Positions 7,991 to 17,000 of a stretch of 56,633 bases of DNA are shown piece after piece. This DNA comes from Hyphomicrobiales bacterium (GTDB lineage: Bacteria; Pseudomonadota; Alphaproteobacteria; Rhizobiales; Devosiaceae). The DNA lies in assembly GCA_026989045.1 (NCBI GenBank), contig JALSJY010000172.1, positions 1 to 56,633 of the forward strand. Direction: 5' to 3'. Both the position numbers and the translations under genes were made by a program. A model generated the notes under the pieces. That model was not told where the DNA came from, made no database searches, and worked only from the letters and a program-made list of their open reading frames with translations. Within the stretch, counting starts at the first letter, position 1; the number at the start of each line of letters is the position of its first letter.

Positions 7991-8350
7991 ATGAATCGTA
8001 TCTTACTAGCTGAAGATGATGACGATATGCGCCAGTTTTTAACCCGCGCCCTTAAAGCCGCCGGTTATGAAGTAACTGCATTTGATAATGGTAAATCAGC
8101 CTATGAGAAATTGCGCGAAGAGCCTTTTTCACTTTTATTATCTGATATTGTTATGCCGGAAATGGACGGAATTGAATTGGCGCGCCGTGCAACAGAGCTT
8201 GATCCTGATTTAAAAATTATGTTTATTACAGGCTTTGCTGCGGTTGCACTTAATCCAGACAGTGAAGCACCAAAAGATGCATCTGTTTTATCAAAGCCCT
8301 TTCACCTTAAAGATCTTGTAAATGAGGTTGAGCGATTACTGGCGGCGTAA
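7991..8350 (+). CDS. cpdR: CpdR single-domain response regulator
   Basis: Stand-alone receiver domain of 119 residues. In Caulobacter and rhizobia, unphosphorylated CpdR primes the ClpXP protease to localise and degrade cell-cycle substrates, and the CckA-ChpT phosphorelay switches it off. Visible residues are the acidic pocket EDDDD at 8-12, phosphoacceptor Asp52 (LLSDIVMPEMDG) and Lys102 (LSKPF). The length and ITGFAAVAL segment agree with CpdR. AAAGG precedes the ATG, and a TATACT at 7947-7952 may be its -10. Its functional partner rcdA is also in this window. Confidence 0.9.
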   Translation: MNRILLAEDDDDMRQFLTRALKAAGYEVTAFDNGKSAYEKLREEPFSLLLSDIVMPEMDGIELARRATELDPDLKIMFITGFAAVALNPDSEAPKDASVLSKPFHLKDLVNEVERLLAA

Positions 8351-8363
8351 ATATTTAGGTGCA

Positions 8364-8432
8364 GTCATCTTGAGCGAAGCCGAAAGATCTTTTTACCTAT
8401 CATAAAAGACTCTTCGCTTTGCTCAGAGTGAC
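8364..8432. repeat. Interspersed imperfect inverted repeat (REP-like, 'TGAGCGAAGC' type)
   Basis: Two arms of about 29 nt (8364-8393 and 8404-8432) are imperfect inverted copies of each other around an AT-rich loop. The arms contain GTCATCTTGAGCGAAGC and, read on the other strand, GTCACTCTGAGCAAAGC. Sequences of this kind are scattered in many bacterial genomes. It lies directly after cpdR and could fold into a long RNA hairpin that ends or stabilises that transcript. Only one copy is in this window. Confidence 0.6.
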
Positions 8433-8554
8433 ATCGAGACTTGCTAGCTTTTCCATTCATTATATGATAGAAAATAACTAACCTTATTCTTTTGTTGACC
8501 AAAATTCTATCTTGTGGTTTATCGCCAATAATATTTATTAGCCAAAGCAAAGAT

Positions 8555-8629
8555 GGGCGTATAGCTCAGCGGGAGAGCACTACATTGACATTGTAGGGGT
8601 CACTGGTTCAATCCCAGTTACGCCCACCA
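8555..8629 (+). tRNA. tRNA-Val (GAC)
   Basis: 75-nt cloverleaf with encoded CCA. Acceptor stem GGGCGTA (8555-8561) pairs with TACGCCC (8619-8625), discriminator A then CCA. The D arm is TAGCTCAGCGGGAGAGC and the anticodon loop TTGACAT gives anticodon GAC. The T arm is GGTTCAATCCC. GAC reads valine codons GUC and GUU. Confidence 0.97.
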
Positions 8630-8643
8630 TCTTTGCTAATTTA

Positions 8644-9054
8644 TTATTGTGTTAATCTCTCTTTGGTTAGCTTTTTTATCTGTTTAAGCTCAGATATTGT
8701 TATTTTAAGGTCATTCATTTGCTCATTTAGTAGACCTAAGCGCTTATCTACCATTTCTAAGAGTTTTTCGACCTGAGCATGTTGGCTATTTCCACTATCA
8801 TAAAGAGATAGATATTCTTCAATTTCCTTTAGTGAGAAACCAAGTCTTTTGCCACGTAAAATAAGAATTAACCGCGCACGATCACGCCGATTAAATACTC
8901 GCGTGCTACCAGCACGAGCAGGATTTAACAAAGATTTACTCTCATAAAAACGAATAGTGCGAGTGGAAATCTCAAACTCTTTACTCAATTGTGCAATCGA
9001 GTAAATATCCTGCTCGTGCGCATTCTCCTGTGTTGTGTTTTGAAATTTATTCAT
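8644..9054 (-). CDS. MerR-family transcriptional regulator of the beta-oxidation locus
   Basis: Regulator of 136 residues with an N-terminal MerR winged helix (YSIAQLSKEFEISTRTIRFYESKSLLNPARAGSTRVFNRRDRARL, about residues 18-65). A C-terminal dimerisation coiled coil follows (VEKLLEMVDKRLGLLNEQMNDLKITISELKQ). There is no cysteine-rich metal-binding loop, so a metal sensor is unlikely. It overlaps the 3' end of fadD by 8 nt and would be cotranslated with it. MerR proteins of the LiuR kind control acyl-CoA catabolism in other proteobacteria. The palindromes between fadD and fadE are its likely operators, and an acyl-CoA its likely ligand (both inferences). Confidence 0.82.
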   Translation of the reverse strand: MNKFQNTTQENAHEQDIYSIAQLSKEFEISTRTIRFYESKSLLNPARAGSTRVFNRRDRARLILILRGKRLGFSLKEIEEYLSLYDSGNSQHAQVEKLLEMVDKRLGLLNEQMNDLKITISELKQIKKLTKERLTQ

Positions 9055-10750
9055 TTAATTTAGCATATTCATCGCGCAATTCTTTTTTTGATAATTTTCC
9101 AACTAGAGTTTTAGGTAACTCGTCCTTAAAGAAAATTTCTCTAGGCATTTCAATTTTTGAAATATGTTCTTTTAAGAAGATTTTCATTTCATCTTCGCTA
9201 ACAGTTTTGCCAGATAACAGCTTAATGAAGGCTATTGGTGCTTCGCCTCGATATTCGTCCTTAACCCCAATGACCGTTACCTCATCAACTGCTTCATGCT
9301 TTGAAATTGCCTCTTCAATATGGCGCGGATAAACATTAAAGCCAGAACAAATGATTAAATCTTTTATGCGGTCTACTAAGAAACAATATCCGTCCTCATC
9401 AATATAACCCACATCGCCAGTTCTAAACCAGCCATTTACAAAAGCATTTTTGCTAGCTTCTTCTGCATTAAAATAGCCAAGCATAACTTGTGGCCCTTTA
9501 ACAACTAATTCACCGCGCTCGCCTTGTTTTACAAATTTTTTCTCATCTTCGAGATCAACAAATCTAACATCTGTTTTAGGAAGCGGCTGGCCAATTGAAA
9601 GAGGTTTCGAAGGCTCAAGCAATGCCGCGCAAGTCACAACTGGAGAGCATTCTGTTAAACCATACCCTTCGGCCAAAAGCACATCAGATTTTTTAGCAAA
9701 TGCAGCTCGGGTTTCATTCGGCAAAGCCGCCCCGCCAGAAATTACTAGCTTTAATGATGAAAGCAATTCGCTTGTAGCTTTAGGCTCATTTGCCATTGCT
9801 AGGGTAAGTGTGGGCACAGCTGGCAATATAGTTGGCCTTGTGCGCTTAAGCAGAGCAAGCATCATTTTCATTTCAAAGCGAGGTAACATAATCACTTGAG
9901 CGCCACGAGAAAGTGGCACATTCATGCAAACAGTCATCGCAAAAATATGGAAAAATGGCAAAACCGCAACAACTTTTGCAGGTGGTTCAAACACACCACA
10001 ACCCCAAAATTGAATCTGACTAAGATTGGCAGCAATATTTGCGTGACTAAGCATTGCCCCCTTTGGAATGCCAGTTGTGCCACCAGTATATTGCTGCACA
10101 GCTACATCCTTTTTTACATCAATATTTACTGGCTCTGGAGTAATATTTTTTTCAATCAAGTCTTCAAACGCGCTGATTTTATTTGCATTGGCTGATGATT
10201 GCCACTTTGACAATTCCTTGCCCTTTAAAAGCTTATATAGGATTTTTTTAGCGCCGCTAAGCACATTAGGAAAATGCCCAACAATAGTTTTTTTAATATC
10301 TCCACGCTCTATCAGCTTTTCAGCTTTTTCAAACACAACTTCAAGATCAACTGTGATCAGTAGGTCAGCGCCAGCATTGCCAATAATATGACTAAGCTCG
10401 TTTGTTGTATAAAGCGGATTGCAATTAACCACAGTGCCACCACAAAGCAAAATGGCATAATAAGCAACAGGAAAAAACGGTGTGTTAGGCAGTAAAATTG
10501 CGACGCGAGAGCCCTTTTTGATACCATAGTCTTTTTGTAACGCTCCCGCCATTGCTCTAATTTGTGAGCCTAATGAGGCATAGCTTGTTGTTGCTCCCAT
10601 GAAATCAAGCGCGATTTTTTCACCATGTTTATCACATGATGCCAAAATTGTTTCGTGAACGGGAGAGAGATCAAGCTCACTATCCCAAGATATTCCTTTT
10701 GGATAACTATTGATCCACGGTCGGTTTGTGTTCGTTGTTTTACTAGCCAT
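9047..10750 (-). CDS. fadD: Long-chain fatty acid--CoA ligase
   Basis: AMP-forming acyl-CoA synthetase, 567 residues, which activates fatty acids for beta-oxidation at the inner membrane. It has the adenylation P-loop YTGGTTGIPKGAMLSH, the A5-type motif EGYGLTECSP, GWFRTGDVGYID, and the hinge/A8 region DRIKDLIICSGFNVYP. C-terminal Lys in GKLSKKELR is the usual catalytic lysine. The ATG at 10750 has GGGAGAA upstream. It forms a two-gene unit with the MerR regulator (8-nt overlap) and is divergent from fadE, sharing the operator-rich intergenic region. Confidence 0.93.
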   Translation of the reverse strand: MASKTTNTNRPWINSYPKGISWDSELDLSPVHETILASCDKHGEKIALDFMGATTSYASLGSQIRAMAGALQKDYGIKKGSRVAILLPNTPFFPVAYYAILLCGGTVVNCNPLYTTNELSHIIGNAGADLLITVDLEVVFEKAEKLIERGDIKKTIVGHFPNVLSGAKKILYKLLKGKELSKWQSSANANKISAFEDLIEKNITPEPVNIDVKKDVAVQQYTGGTTGIPKGAMLSHANIAANLSQIQFWGCGVFEPPAKVVAVLPFFHIFAMTVCMNVPLSRGAQVIMLPRFEMKMMLALLKRTRPTILPAVPTLTLAMANEPKATSELLSSLKLVISGGAALPNETRAAFAKKSDVLLAEGYGLTECSPVVTCAALLEPSKPLSIGQPLPKTDVRFVDLEDEKKFVKQGERGELVVKGPQVMLGYFNAEEASKNAFVNGWFRTGDVGYIDEDGYCFLVDRIKDLIICSGFNVYPRHIEEAISKHEAVDEVTVIGVKDEYRGEAPIAFIKLLSGKTVSEDEMKIFLKEHISKIEMPREIFFKDELPKTLVGKLSKKELRDEYAKLNE

Positions 10751-10793
10751 GATTTTCTCCCTTTAAACATTGTTATAAATATTATCACATCAA

Positions 10794-10828
10794 GTTACGT
10801 AAACGTCAATAAATTTACCTTAGGTCAA
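10794..10828. promoter_or_regulatory. Operator-like sites proximal to fadD
   Basis: GTTACGTAAACGTCAA (10794-10809) matches 11 of 16 positions of the perfect palindrome found at 10894. The adjacent TTTACCTTAGGTCAA (10814-10828) carries the same AGGTCAA half-site with a shortened centre. Both lie 44-78 nt upstream of the fadD start. Probable binding sites of the MerR regulator encoded behind fadD. Confidence 0.5.
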
Positions 10829-10893
10829 TTAAAATTGCTCAGTGGTATATTTATAATTGAAATTTTATTTCACTTGGTTTATAACTGCTTTAG

Positions 10894-10929
10894 TTGACCT
10901 ATAGGTCAATCCATTGACGTATAGGTCTT
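10894..10929. promoter_or_regulatory. Operator-like palindrome pair proximal to fadE
   Basis: TTGACCTATAGGTCAA (10894-10909) is a perfect 16-bp palindrome. TTGACGTATAGGTCTT (10914-10929) is a near copy offset by exactly 20 bp. They lie 88-123 nt upstream of the fadE start. With the sites near fadD they define a shared motif TTGAC(C/G)TATAGGTCAA, the expected architecture for one regulator governing both divergent units. Confidence 0.6.
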
Positions 10930-11016
10930 GCACTATACATCTGCACCATAAATAGGTTAGAGTATAAATAAAATGCTGTTTGCAAAATTTATTTAGCACA
11001 ACTGGAGGCCAGCAAA

Positions 11017-13647
11017 ATGACCCTTATAATTCTTATTCTCGCTATTGTAGCTTTTTTTGTCTTAGCTCTAAGGCAATCACCCCTTTGGCAGTGGGCGCTA
11101 GCTTTCTTTGTGCTTGGAATTTTATGTATATTAAATGGCGCAGGTTGGTTTTGGGCTTTGCTTCCAGCTGTAATAGTTGGCGCGCTTACCTTTAAATCAA
11201 TTCGCATGGTTGCGTTAACTAAATGGATTTTTGGCATAACCAAAAAAATGTTGCCCAAAGTTTCTGCAACTGAGCAAGAGGCGTTAGATGCTGGCACAGT
11301 TGGCTGGGACGCTGATTTATTTTCTGGTCGTCCAAAATGGGATAATCTTCTCAATATTCGCCCTGTAACTATAAGTGAAGAAGAGCAAGCATTTCTTGAT
11401 GGGCCTGCTGAGGAAGCCTGTAAAATGATTGATGATTGGGATACACGTAATAATCGTGCTGATCTCTCGCCAGAGCTTTGGCAATTTTTAAAAGATAAAG
11501 GCTTTTTAGGAATGTTAATTTCTAAAGACCATGGCGGTCTTGGTTTTTCAGCACAAGCTCAATCTAAGATAGTTTCAAAAATTGCTTCTCGCTCGGTTGC
11601 CGCTGGTATTACGGTTATGGTTCCCAACTCTCTTGGGCCAGGTGAATTGCTTGAAAAATATGGCACAGACGCACAAAAGAAAAAATATCTTAAACGTCTT
11701 GCTCAGGGCAAGGAAATTCCTTGTTTTGCACTAACGGGCCCCACCGCTGGCTCTGATGCGGCTGGCATGCCAGATGTTGGCGTGGTAACTTATGGCACAT
11801 ATAAAGGCAAAAAAACCCTTGGCGTGAGCCTATCTTGGGATAAACGCTATATCACTTTAGCGCCAGTTGCTAGTTTGCTAGGCCTAGCGGTTAACTTATT
11901 TGACCCAGATAATCACTTGGGCAAAGGTAAAAATGTTGGCATTACTTTGGCGCTTGTTCCTGCTGATTATCCTGGAGTTGAAATTGGTCTTCGTCATTAT
12001 CCCTCTCGCTCGGCCTTTATGAACGGGCCAACTAAGGGTAAAAATGTTTTTGTGCCGATGGAGTTTTTAATTGGTGGTGTTGATTATGCTGGTCAAGGCT
12101 GGCGTATGTTGATGGAATGTCTTTCAACTGGTCGTGCTATTTCATTACCTGCAATTGGCACAGTTTCTATTAAACATGCACTTCGCACCACTTCTGCTTA
12201 TGCCAGAATTCGCCGCCAGTTTAACATTCCAATTGGTTTGATGGAGGGTGTAGCTGAGCCGCTTAGCTCTTTGGTAAAAGATGCTTATATGTATGAAGCC
12301 TCACGTGGGTTAACCGCATCTATGGTTGATGAGGGTGAAAAGCCGTCGGTTATTTCAGCTCTGCTTAAATATCGCACTACTGAGGCTATGCGTGATAGAT
12401 ATAATGATGCAATGGATATTCATGGTGGGCGCGCAATTCAAGATGGGCCTTCAAATTATCTATTTTCTGGTTATGCCGCAACTCCAGTTGCCATTACGGT
12501 TGAGGGTGCAAATATTCTCACCAGAACTCTGATAACTTTTGCACAAGGCTCACTCCGTGCACACCCGTTTCTTTATGAAGAAATTCAGGCATTGCAAAAT
12601 GATGATAAAGAAGAGGGCTTAGATGATTTTGATAGAGCATTTGGTGGTCATACTAAATATATGCTGGGCAATATTGCAGGCTCTTTTTGGCATGCAATTA
12701 CTTTTAGCCGTTTTGCCACATCGCCAGTTGATCATGAGTTAGCTAAATATTATAAAAAATTACATCGTTACAGCCAGAGCTTTGCTTTAGTTGCTGATTG
12801 GATAGTTATTTATCTTGGTGGTGCAATTAAACGCAAGCAAATGCTTAGTGGTCGTATGGCTGATATATTATCGGATCTTTACCTTATGTCAGCAACGCTA
12901 AAACGCTTTGAAGATGATGGGCATAATAAAGATGATATACAGATTATCGCAGCCATTATGAAAGATAGAATAGCGGCGATTGAAAATAATTTTGTTGAAG
13001 TGTTCCGCAATATCCCAAATTTCTTATTACGCAATATTATGCGTGTTTTGGTGTTTCCATTGGGCGCACATGCGCATAGTGCTAGTGATAAAGAAAATGC
13101 AAGGCTAGCTCGTTTGGTTCTTTCACCAAGCGAATTACGAGATCGCCTAACTGATGGTGTGTATAAAACGCTTGATCCAAATGATAGGACAGGTGTGCTA
13201 GAAAATGCTTTGCTTAAAGTTGAAGCGGCCAAAGATATTGAAACTAAATTTTTAAAAGCGATTAAAAAAGGCACGCTTGTGCGCCGCCTTGATCGTGATA
13301 TTTTTGATGATGCGCTTAAAGCAGGTGTATTAAATGGTAATGAAGTTGAAATATTACGCGCCGCAGATGAAGCAACAAAACAGGTTGTTAAGGTTGATGA
13401 TTTTAAGCCAAGTGAATTGGGGCAGAATTATACCCCGCCGCTTAAAAAAGCAACTCGCAAGCCTGCTGCAAGCAAAAGCAAGCCTGCTGCAAGCAAAAGC
13501 AAGCCTGCTACGAATCAGAGCAAGGCTGTTGCAAAAGCCAGCACTCATGCTTTAGCTAAACAAAAGAAAAATGCTTTAGTTAAAACTAATGCTAAGTCAA
13601 CGGCAAAAGCTAAACCAAAAGCAAAAAAGCCAACAGTTAAAAAATAA
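11017..13647 (+). CDS. fadE: Acyl-CoA dehydrogenase, FadE type, with lysine/alanine-rich C-terminal tail
   Basis: Membrane-associated FAD acyl-CoA dehydrogenase for the first oxidative step of fatty-acid beta-oxidation, 876 residues. Two to three hydrophobic segments cover roughly residues 1-65, as in E. coli FadE (814 residues). The dehydrogenase core follows (AEEACKMIDDWDTR..., LTGPTAGSDAAGMPD, GRAISLPA, DIHGGRAIQDGP). The final ~67 residues (about 810-876) are an added Lys/Ala/Pro/Ser tail with a tandem KPAASKS repeat, resembling histone H1-like tails. GGAGG precedes the ATG at 11017. First gene of fadE-fadJ-fadI. Confidence 0.92.
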   Translation: MTLIILILAIVAFFVLALRQSPLWQWALAFFVLGILCILNGAGWFWALLPAVIVGALTFKSIRMVALTKWIFGITKKMLPKVSATEQEALDAGTVGWDADLFSGRPKWDNLLNIRPVTISEEEQAFLDGPAEEACKMIDDWDTRNNRADLSPELWQFLKDKGFLGMLISKDHGGLGFSAQAQSKIVSKIASRSVAAGITVMVPNSLGPGELLEKYGTDAQKKKYLKRLAQGKEIPCFALTGPTAGSDAAGMPDVGVVTYGTYKGKKTLGVSLSWDKRYITLAPVASLLGLAVNLFDPDNHLGKGKNVGITLALVPADYPGVEIGLRHYPSRSAFMNGPTKGKNVFVPMEFLIGGVDYAGQGWRMLMECLSTGRAISLPAIGTVSIKHALRTTSAYARIRRQFNIPIGLMEGVAEPLSSLVKDAYMYEASRGLTASMVDEGEKPSVISALLKYRTTEAMRDRYNDAMDIHGGRAIQDGPSNYLFSGYAATPVAITVEGANILTRTLITFAQGSLRAHPFLYEEIQALQNDDKEEGLDDFDRAFGGHTKYMLGNIAGSFWHAITFSRFATSPVDHELAKYYKKLHRYSQSFALVADWIVIYLGGAIKRKQMLSGRMADILSDLYLMSATLKRFEDDGHNKDDIQIIAAIMKDRIAAIENNFVEVFRNIPNFLLRNIMRVLVFPLGAHAHSASDKENARLARLVLSPSELRDRLTDGVYKTLDPNDRTGVLENALLKVEAAKDIETKFLKAIKKGTLVRRLDRDIFDDALKAGVLNGNEVEILRAADEATKQVVKVDDFKPSELGQNYTPPLKKATRKPAASKSKPAASKSKPATNQSKAVAKASTHALAKQKKNALVKTNAKSTAKAKPKAKKPTVKK
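13459..13510 (+). repeat. In-frame 21-bp tandem repeat in the fadE tail
   Basis: Two exact 21-bp copies (13459-13479 and 13480-13500), each encoding KPAASKS, are followed by a partial third copy (13501-13510). It lies inside the lysine/alanine-rich 3' extension of fadE, so copy-number changes would stay in frame. Confidence 0.85.
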
Positions 13648-13679
13648 ATAAATAATTGAATTAAAAGAGGGAAATAAAT

Positions 13680-15653
13680 ATGCCAAAACCAGTGCAACCA
13701 AAAATGCCAAAAACTAAATATTGGCATTTTGAAATTGATGTTGAAAAAATTGGCTGGCTAACTATTGATACGCCAAAGTCACCAGTTAATGTGCTGTCAA
13801 GTTTTGCAATGAATGAGTTGGAAACACTAGTTTCAAGATTTGAAGATTTAATAGCTTCTGATGAATTGGTCGGGGTAATTTTATTATCCAAAAAAGATAG
13901 TGGTTTTATTGCAGGGGCTGATATTACTGAATTTGACGAAATGACAAAAGCCTTGCCAGAATCGCTTGAAAAAGTGCATAGGCTTTTTGCTAGAATAGAA
14001 AAATTAAAAGCACCTTTTGTTGTCGGTATTCATGGATTTTGTCTTGGGGGTGGCCTAGAACTATCTCTAGCGGCTCATTATCGTATTGCGGTAAATGATG
14101 ATAAAACCCGCGTTGGCTTTCCTGAAATTAAGCTAGGCATTTTCCCTGGATTTGGCGGCACTGGCCGCTCAATTCGCCAAGCAGGGCCTGTTAATGCCAT
14201 GTCTATTATGCTTTCAGGAAAATATTTACGCGCAGGGGCTGCAAGGGGCATGAATTTAGTTGATAAATTAGTGCAAAATCGTGATCAATTGCGCTGGGAG
14301 GCTCGCAAAGCCGTTATTCAAAAACGTAAAAGCAAGCCTGCTCCTTTCCTAAAAGCTGTTTTAGCAAAATCGCCACTTCGTGGTTTGATTGTTAAAAAAA
14401 TGCGCGAGCAAGTAGGAAAAAAAGCCAACCCAAAACATTATCCAGCACCCTATGCTTTAATTGACCTGTTTGAAAAACATGGTGATGACTGGCGCGCAAT
14501 GATTAAGGGTGAGGCTGGCGGCTTTACTCCTATGATGAAGTCAAGCACATCAGAAAATTTACGTCGCCTATTCTTCCTTTCTGAGGGGTTAAAAAAACAA
14601 GGGCTTAGCGGCAAGGATAAACCAAAATTTGCTCGTGTTCATGTTATTGGTGGTGGTGTTATGGGTGGTGATATTGCTGCTTGGTGTGCTTTTCGAGGCA
14701 TGGCAGTAACTTTGCAAGATTTAGATATGGCACGAATTGAGCCAGCTTTAAAACGCGCAAAAAAATTATTTCAAAAACGCCTAAAAAAACCTCGTTTAGT
14801 TGCCGCAGCAATGAGCCGACTTGAGGCCGATGTTGATGGCAAGGGTATTAAACGTGCTGATGTGGTGATTGAGGCAGTAGTTGAAAATCTTAAAGTTAAA
14901 CAAGAGATTTTCAAAAATGCTGAAAAGCAAATGAAGCCAACTGCTATTATGGCGACAAATACCTCTTCGATTGAATTAGAAAAAATTGCTTCTTCTTTAA
15001 AAAATAAAAATCGTCTGATTGGGTTACATTTTTTCAACCCCGTTGCGCAATTGCCGTTAGTTGAAGTTATCCAATCAAAATATAACAAAGAAATTGACGT
15101 AAAAATGGGCGCAAGCTTTGCGCTCGCAATTGGTAAGTCTCCAGTTATCGTAAAAAGTGCCACTGGCTTTTTGGTTAATCGGGTGCTTATGCCTTATATG
15201 CTTGGTGCGGTTAATCGCGTTGAAGCGGGGGAGAGCAAAGAGCTTATTGATGCTGCAGCCGTTGCCTTTGGCATGCCAATGGGGCCAATTGAATTGATGG
15301 ATATGGTAGGACTTGATGTTGGTAAATCTGTAGCTGAGGAAGTTGGTTTTCCTGTAGCTGAGAATTCAAAATTTGCCACCCTAGTAAACGCTAAAAAACT
15401 TGGCCGAAAAACTGGCGAGGGTTTTTATGTTTGGGAAAAAGGCAAAGCCATTAAAGGTGAAGTGCCAAAGCATCAAGATTTAGAGGCTTTTGGGCGTGAA
15501 TTGGTTAAGCCATTGGTTGATGAAACTGAAAAAGTAGTTAAAGAAAAAATTGTAGCAAATAGCGATTTGGCTGATATTGGTGTGATTTTTGGAACAGGAT
15601 TTGCGCCATTCTTGGGCGGGCCATTAAAAGCTCGTAAAGATGGCAAAGCATAA
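13680..15653 (+). CDS. fadJ: Bifunctional enoyl-CoA hydratase / 3-hydroxyacyl-CoA dehydrogenase
   Basis: Multifunctional beta-oxidation alpha subunit, 657 residues, shorter than E. coli FadB/FadJ (729/714). The N-terminal crotonase domain has GFIAGADITEF, the GGGLELSLAAHYRI glutamate and GFPEIKLGIFPGFGGT glutamate. The C-terminal dehydrogenase starts with VHVIGGGVMGGDIA (NAD-binding GxGxxG). It continues with NTSSIELEKIA, HFFNPVAQLPLVEVI (catalytic His) and two C-terminal helical domains ending GVIFGTGFAPFLGGP. AGAGGG precedes the start. It lies 32 nt after fadE and 24 nt before fadI, so a single operon. fadJ is chosen over fadB because the partner thiolase is FadI-like. Confidence 0.92.
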   Translation: MPKPVQPKMPKTKYWHFEIDVEKIGWLTIDTPKSPVNVLSSFAMNELETLVSRFEDLIASDELVGVILLSKKDSGFIAGADITEFDEMTKALPESLEKVHRLFARIEKLKAPFVVGIHGFCLGGGLELSLAAHYRIAVNDDKTRVGFPEIKLGIFPGFGGTGRSIRQAGPVNAMSIMLSGKYLRAGAARGMNLVDKLVQNRDQLRWEARKAVIQKRKSKPAPFLKAVLAKSPLRGLIVKKMREQVGKKANPKHYPAPYALIDLFEKHGDDWRAMIKGEAGGFTPMMKSSTSENLRRLFFLSEGLKKQGLSGKDKPKFARVHVIGGGVMGGDIAAWCAFRGMAVTLQDLDMARIEPALKRAKKLFQKRLKKPRLVAAAMSRLEADVDGKGIKRADVVIEAVVENLKVKQEIFKNAEKQMKPTAIMATNTSSIELEKIASSLKNKNRLIGLHFFNPVAQLPLVEVIQSKYNKEIDVKMGASFALAIGKSPVIVKSATGFLVNRVLMPYMLGAVNRVEAGESKELIDAAAVAFGMPMGPIELMDMVGLDVGKSVAEEVGFPVAENSKFATLVNAKKLGRKTGEGFYVWEKGKAIKGEVPKHQDLEAFGRELVKPLVDETEKVVKEKIVANSDLADIGVIFGTGFAPFLGGPLKARKDGKA

Positions 15654-15677
15654 TATTATAATAGGGATTGAAAAATA

Positions 15678-16961
15678 ATGGCAAAACAAATACGCAAAAT
15701 TGCAATAATCGGTGGCTCTAGAACACCATTTTGTCGCGCATATACTGGTTTTAGTGATGAAACAAATCTAAGCATGCTTTCAACCGCACTTGGGGGTTTG
15801 GCAGATAAATATGGCTTAAGAGGGCAAAAGATTGATGAGATAATGGCGGGTGCTGTTATCAATCATTCAAAGGATTTTAATCTGGCACGTGAGGCATTGC
15901 TTGATGCTGGGTTTTCACCTTTCACCCCCGGTACAACAATTCAAATAGCTTGCGGCACTAGCTTGCAAGCAGCACTTACATTAGGTGCAAAAATTGCCTC
16001 TGGTGAAATTGAAAGCGGTATTGCTGCAGGGGCAGATTCAATTTCTGATAGCCCAGTAGTATTTGGCAAAAAATTCGCCCACCGTATGATAAAACTTTCT
16101 CGCGCTCGCTCCTTTGGTGAGAAACTAGGCGTGTTCAAAGGGTTTTCTTTTGGTGAATTAACTCCAACTGCTCCATCGGTTAATGAGCCACGAACAAAAA
16201 TGTCTATGGGTCAACATTGTGAACTTATGGCGCGCGAGTGGGGCATTACACGCGAGGCACAAGATAAATTAGCCTTTGAAAGCCACATGAATGCAGCAAA
16301 GGCATATGATGATGGTTATCATGACGATTTGATTGTTCCATGTGCTGGCATTGTAAAAGACAATAATGTTCGCCCAGATTCAACCTTAGAAAAAATGGCA
16401 ACAATGAAGCCTGCCTTTGATAAAAAATCAGGCTTTGGCACCCTAACAGCGGCCAATTCTACTCCGCTTACCGATGGCGCTTCTGCAGTGCTTTTAGCAT
16501 CGGAAGAATGGGCAAAAGAGCGTGGTTTGCCTATTTTAGCTTATCTCACAATGGGATCGGTTGGGGCAAATAATTTTGGTCAAGGTGATGGCCTGTTAAT
16601 GGCACCAACTATTGCAGTTTCTGATATGTTAAAGCGTGCAGATTTAAGTTTTGCTGATATTGATCTGTTTGAGATTCACGAGGCATTTGCCGCCCAGGTT
16701 CTTTGCACGCTTAAAGCTTGGCAGGATAGAAAATATTGTAAAGATGTTTTGGGTCGTGACAAAGTAATGGGTAAAATTGATCCTAAGAAGATTAATATCA
16801 AAGGCTCATCGCTGGCCTATGGTCACCCATTTGCTGCAACTGGTGCGCGCATTCTCGCCAATACTGCAAAATTGCTTAACACTGAGAATAAAAACCGCGC
16901 CCTAATTTCAGTCTGCACTGCAGGCGGAATGGGAGTTGCGGCACTGGTTGAGAAGGCATAA
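15678..16961 (+). CDS. fadI: 3-ketoacyl-CoA thiolase, FadI type
   Basis: Thiolase performing the last step of beta-oxidation, 427 residues (E. coli FadI 436). The acyl-enzyme cysteine is Cys92 in IACGTSLQ. EIHEAFAAQ, the late YGHPFAATGARI histidine motif and the CTAGGMG cysteine complete the active site. YGHPFAATGAR is the FadI form rather than the GHPIGATGAR of FadA or biosynthetic thiolases. It is last in fadE-fadJ-fadI and converges on a response-regulator gene 39 nt away. I saw no clear terminator hairpin in that gap. Confidence 0.93.
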   Translation: MAKQIRKIAIIGGSRTPFCRAYTGFSDETNLSMLSTALGGLADKYGLRGQKIDEIMAGAVINHSKDFNLAREALLDAGFSPFTPGTTIQIACGTSLQAALTLGAKIASGEIESGIAAGADSISDSPVVFGKKFAHRMIKLSRARSFGEKLGVFKGFSFGELTPTAPSVNEPRTKMSMGQHCELMAREWGITREAQDKLAFESHMNAAKAYDDGYHDDLIVPCAGIVKDNNVRPDSTLEKMATMKPAFDKKSGFGTLTAANSTPLTDGASAVLLASEEWAKERGLPILAYLTMGSVGANNFGQGDGLLMAPTIAVSDMLKRADLSFADIDLFEIHEAFAAQVLCTLKAWQDRKYCKDVLGRDKVMGKIDPKKINIKGSSLAYGHPFAATGARILANTAKLLNTENKNRALISVCTAGGMGVAALVEKA

Positions 16962-17000
16962 ATTAAATTTGCTTTTTCTGGTGACTAAACTGCATCTAAA

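Noticed and set aside
8365..8550. 61-residue minus-strand ORF with HSEQSEESF
   Set aside because: It is the chance translation of the interspersed inverted repeat; no ribosome binding site and no independent conservation.
12879..13274. 131-residue ORF antisense to fadE
   Set aside because: A shadow frame of a clearly coding gene, with no recognisable domain or ribosome binding site.
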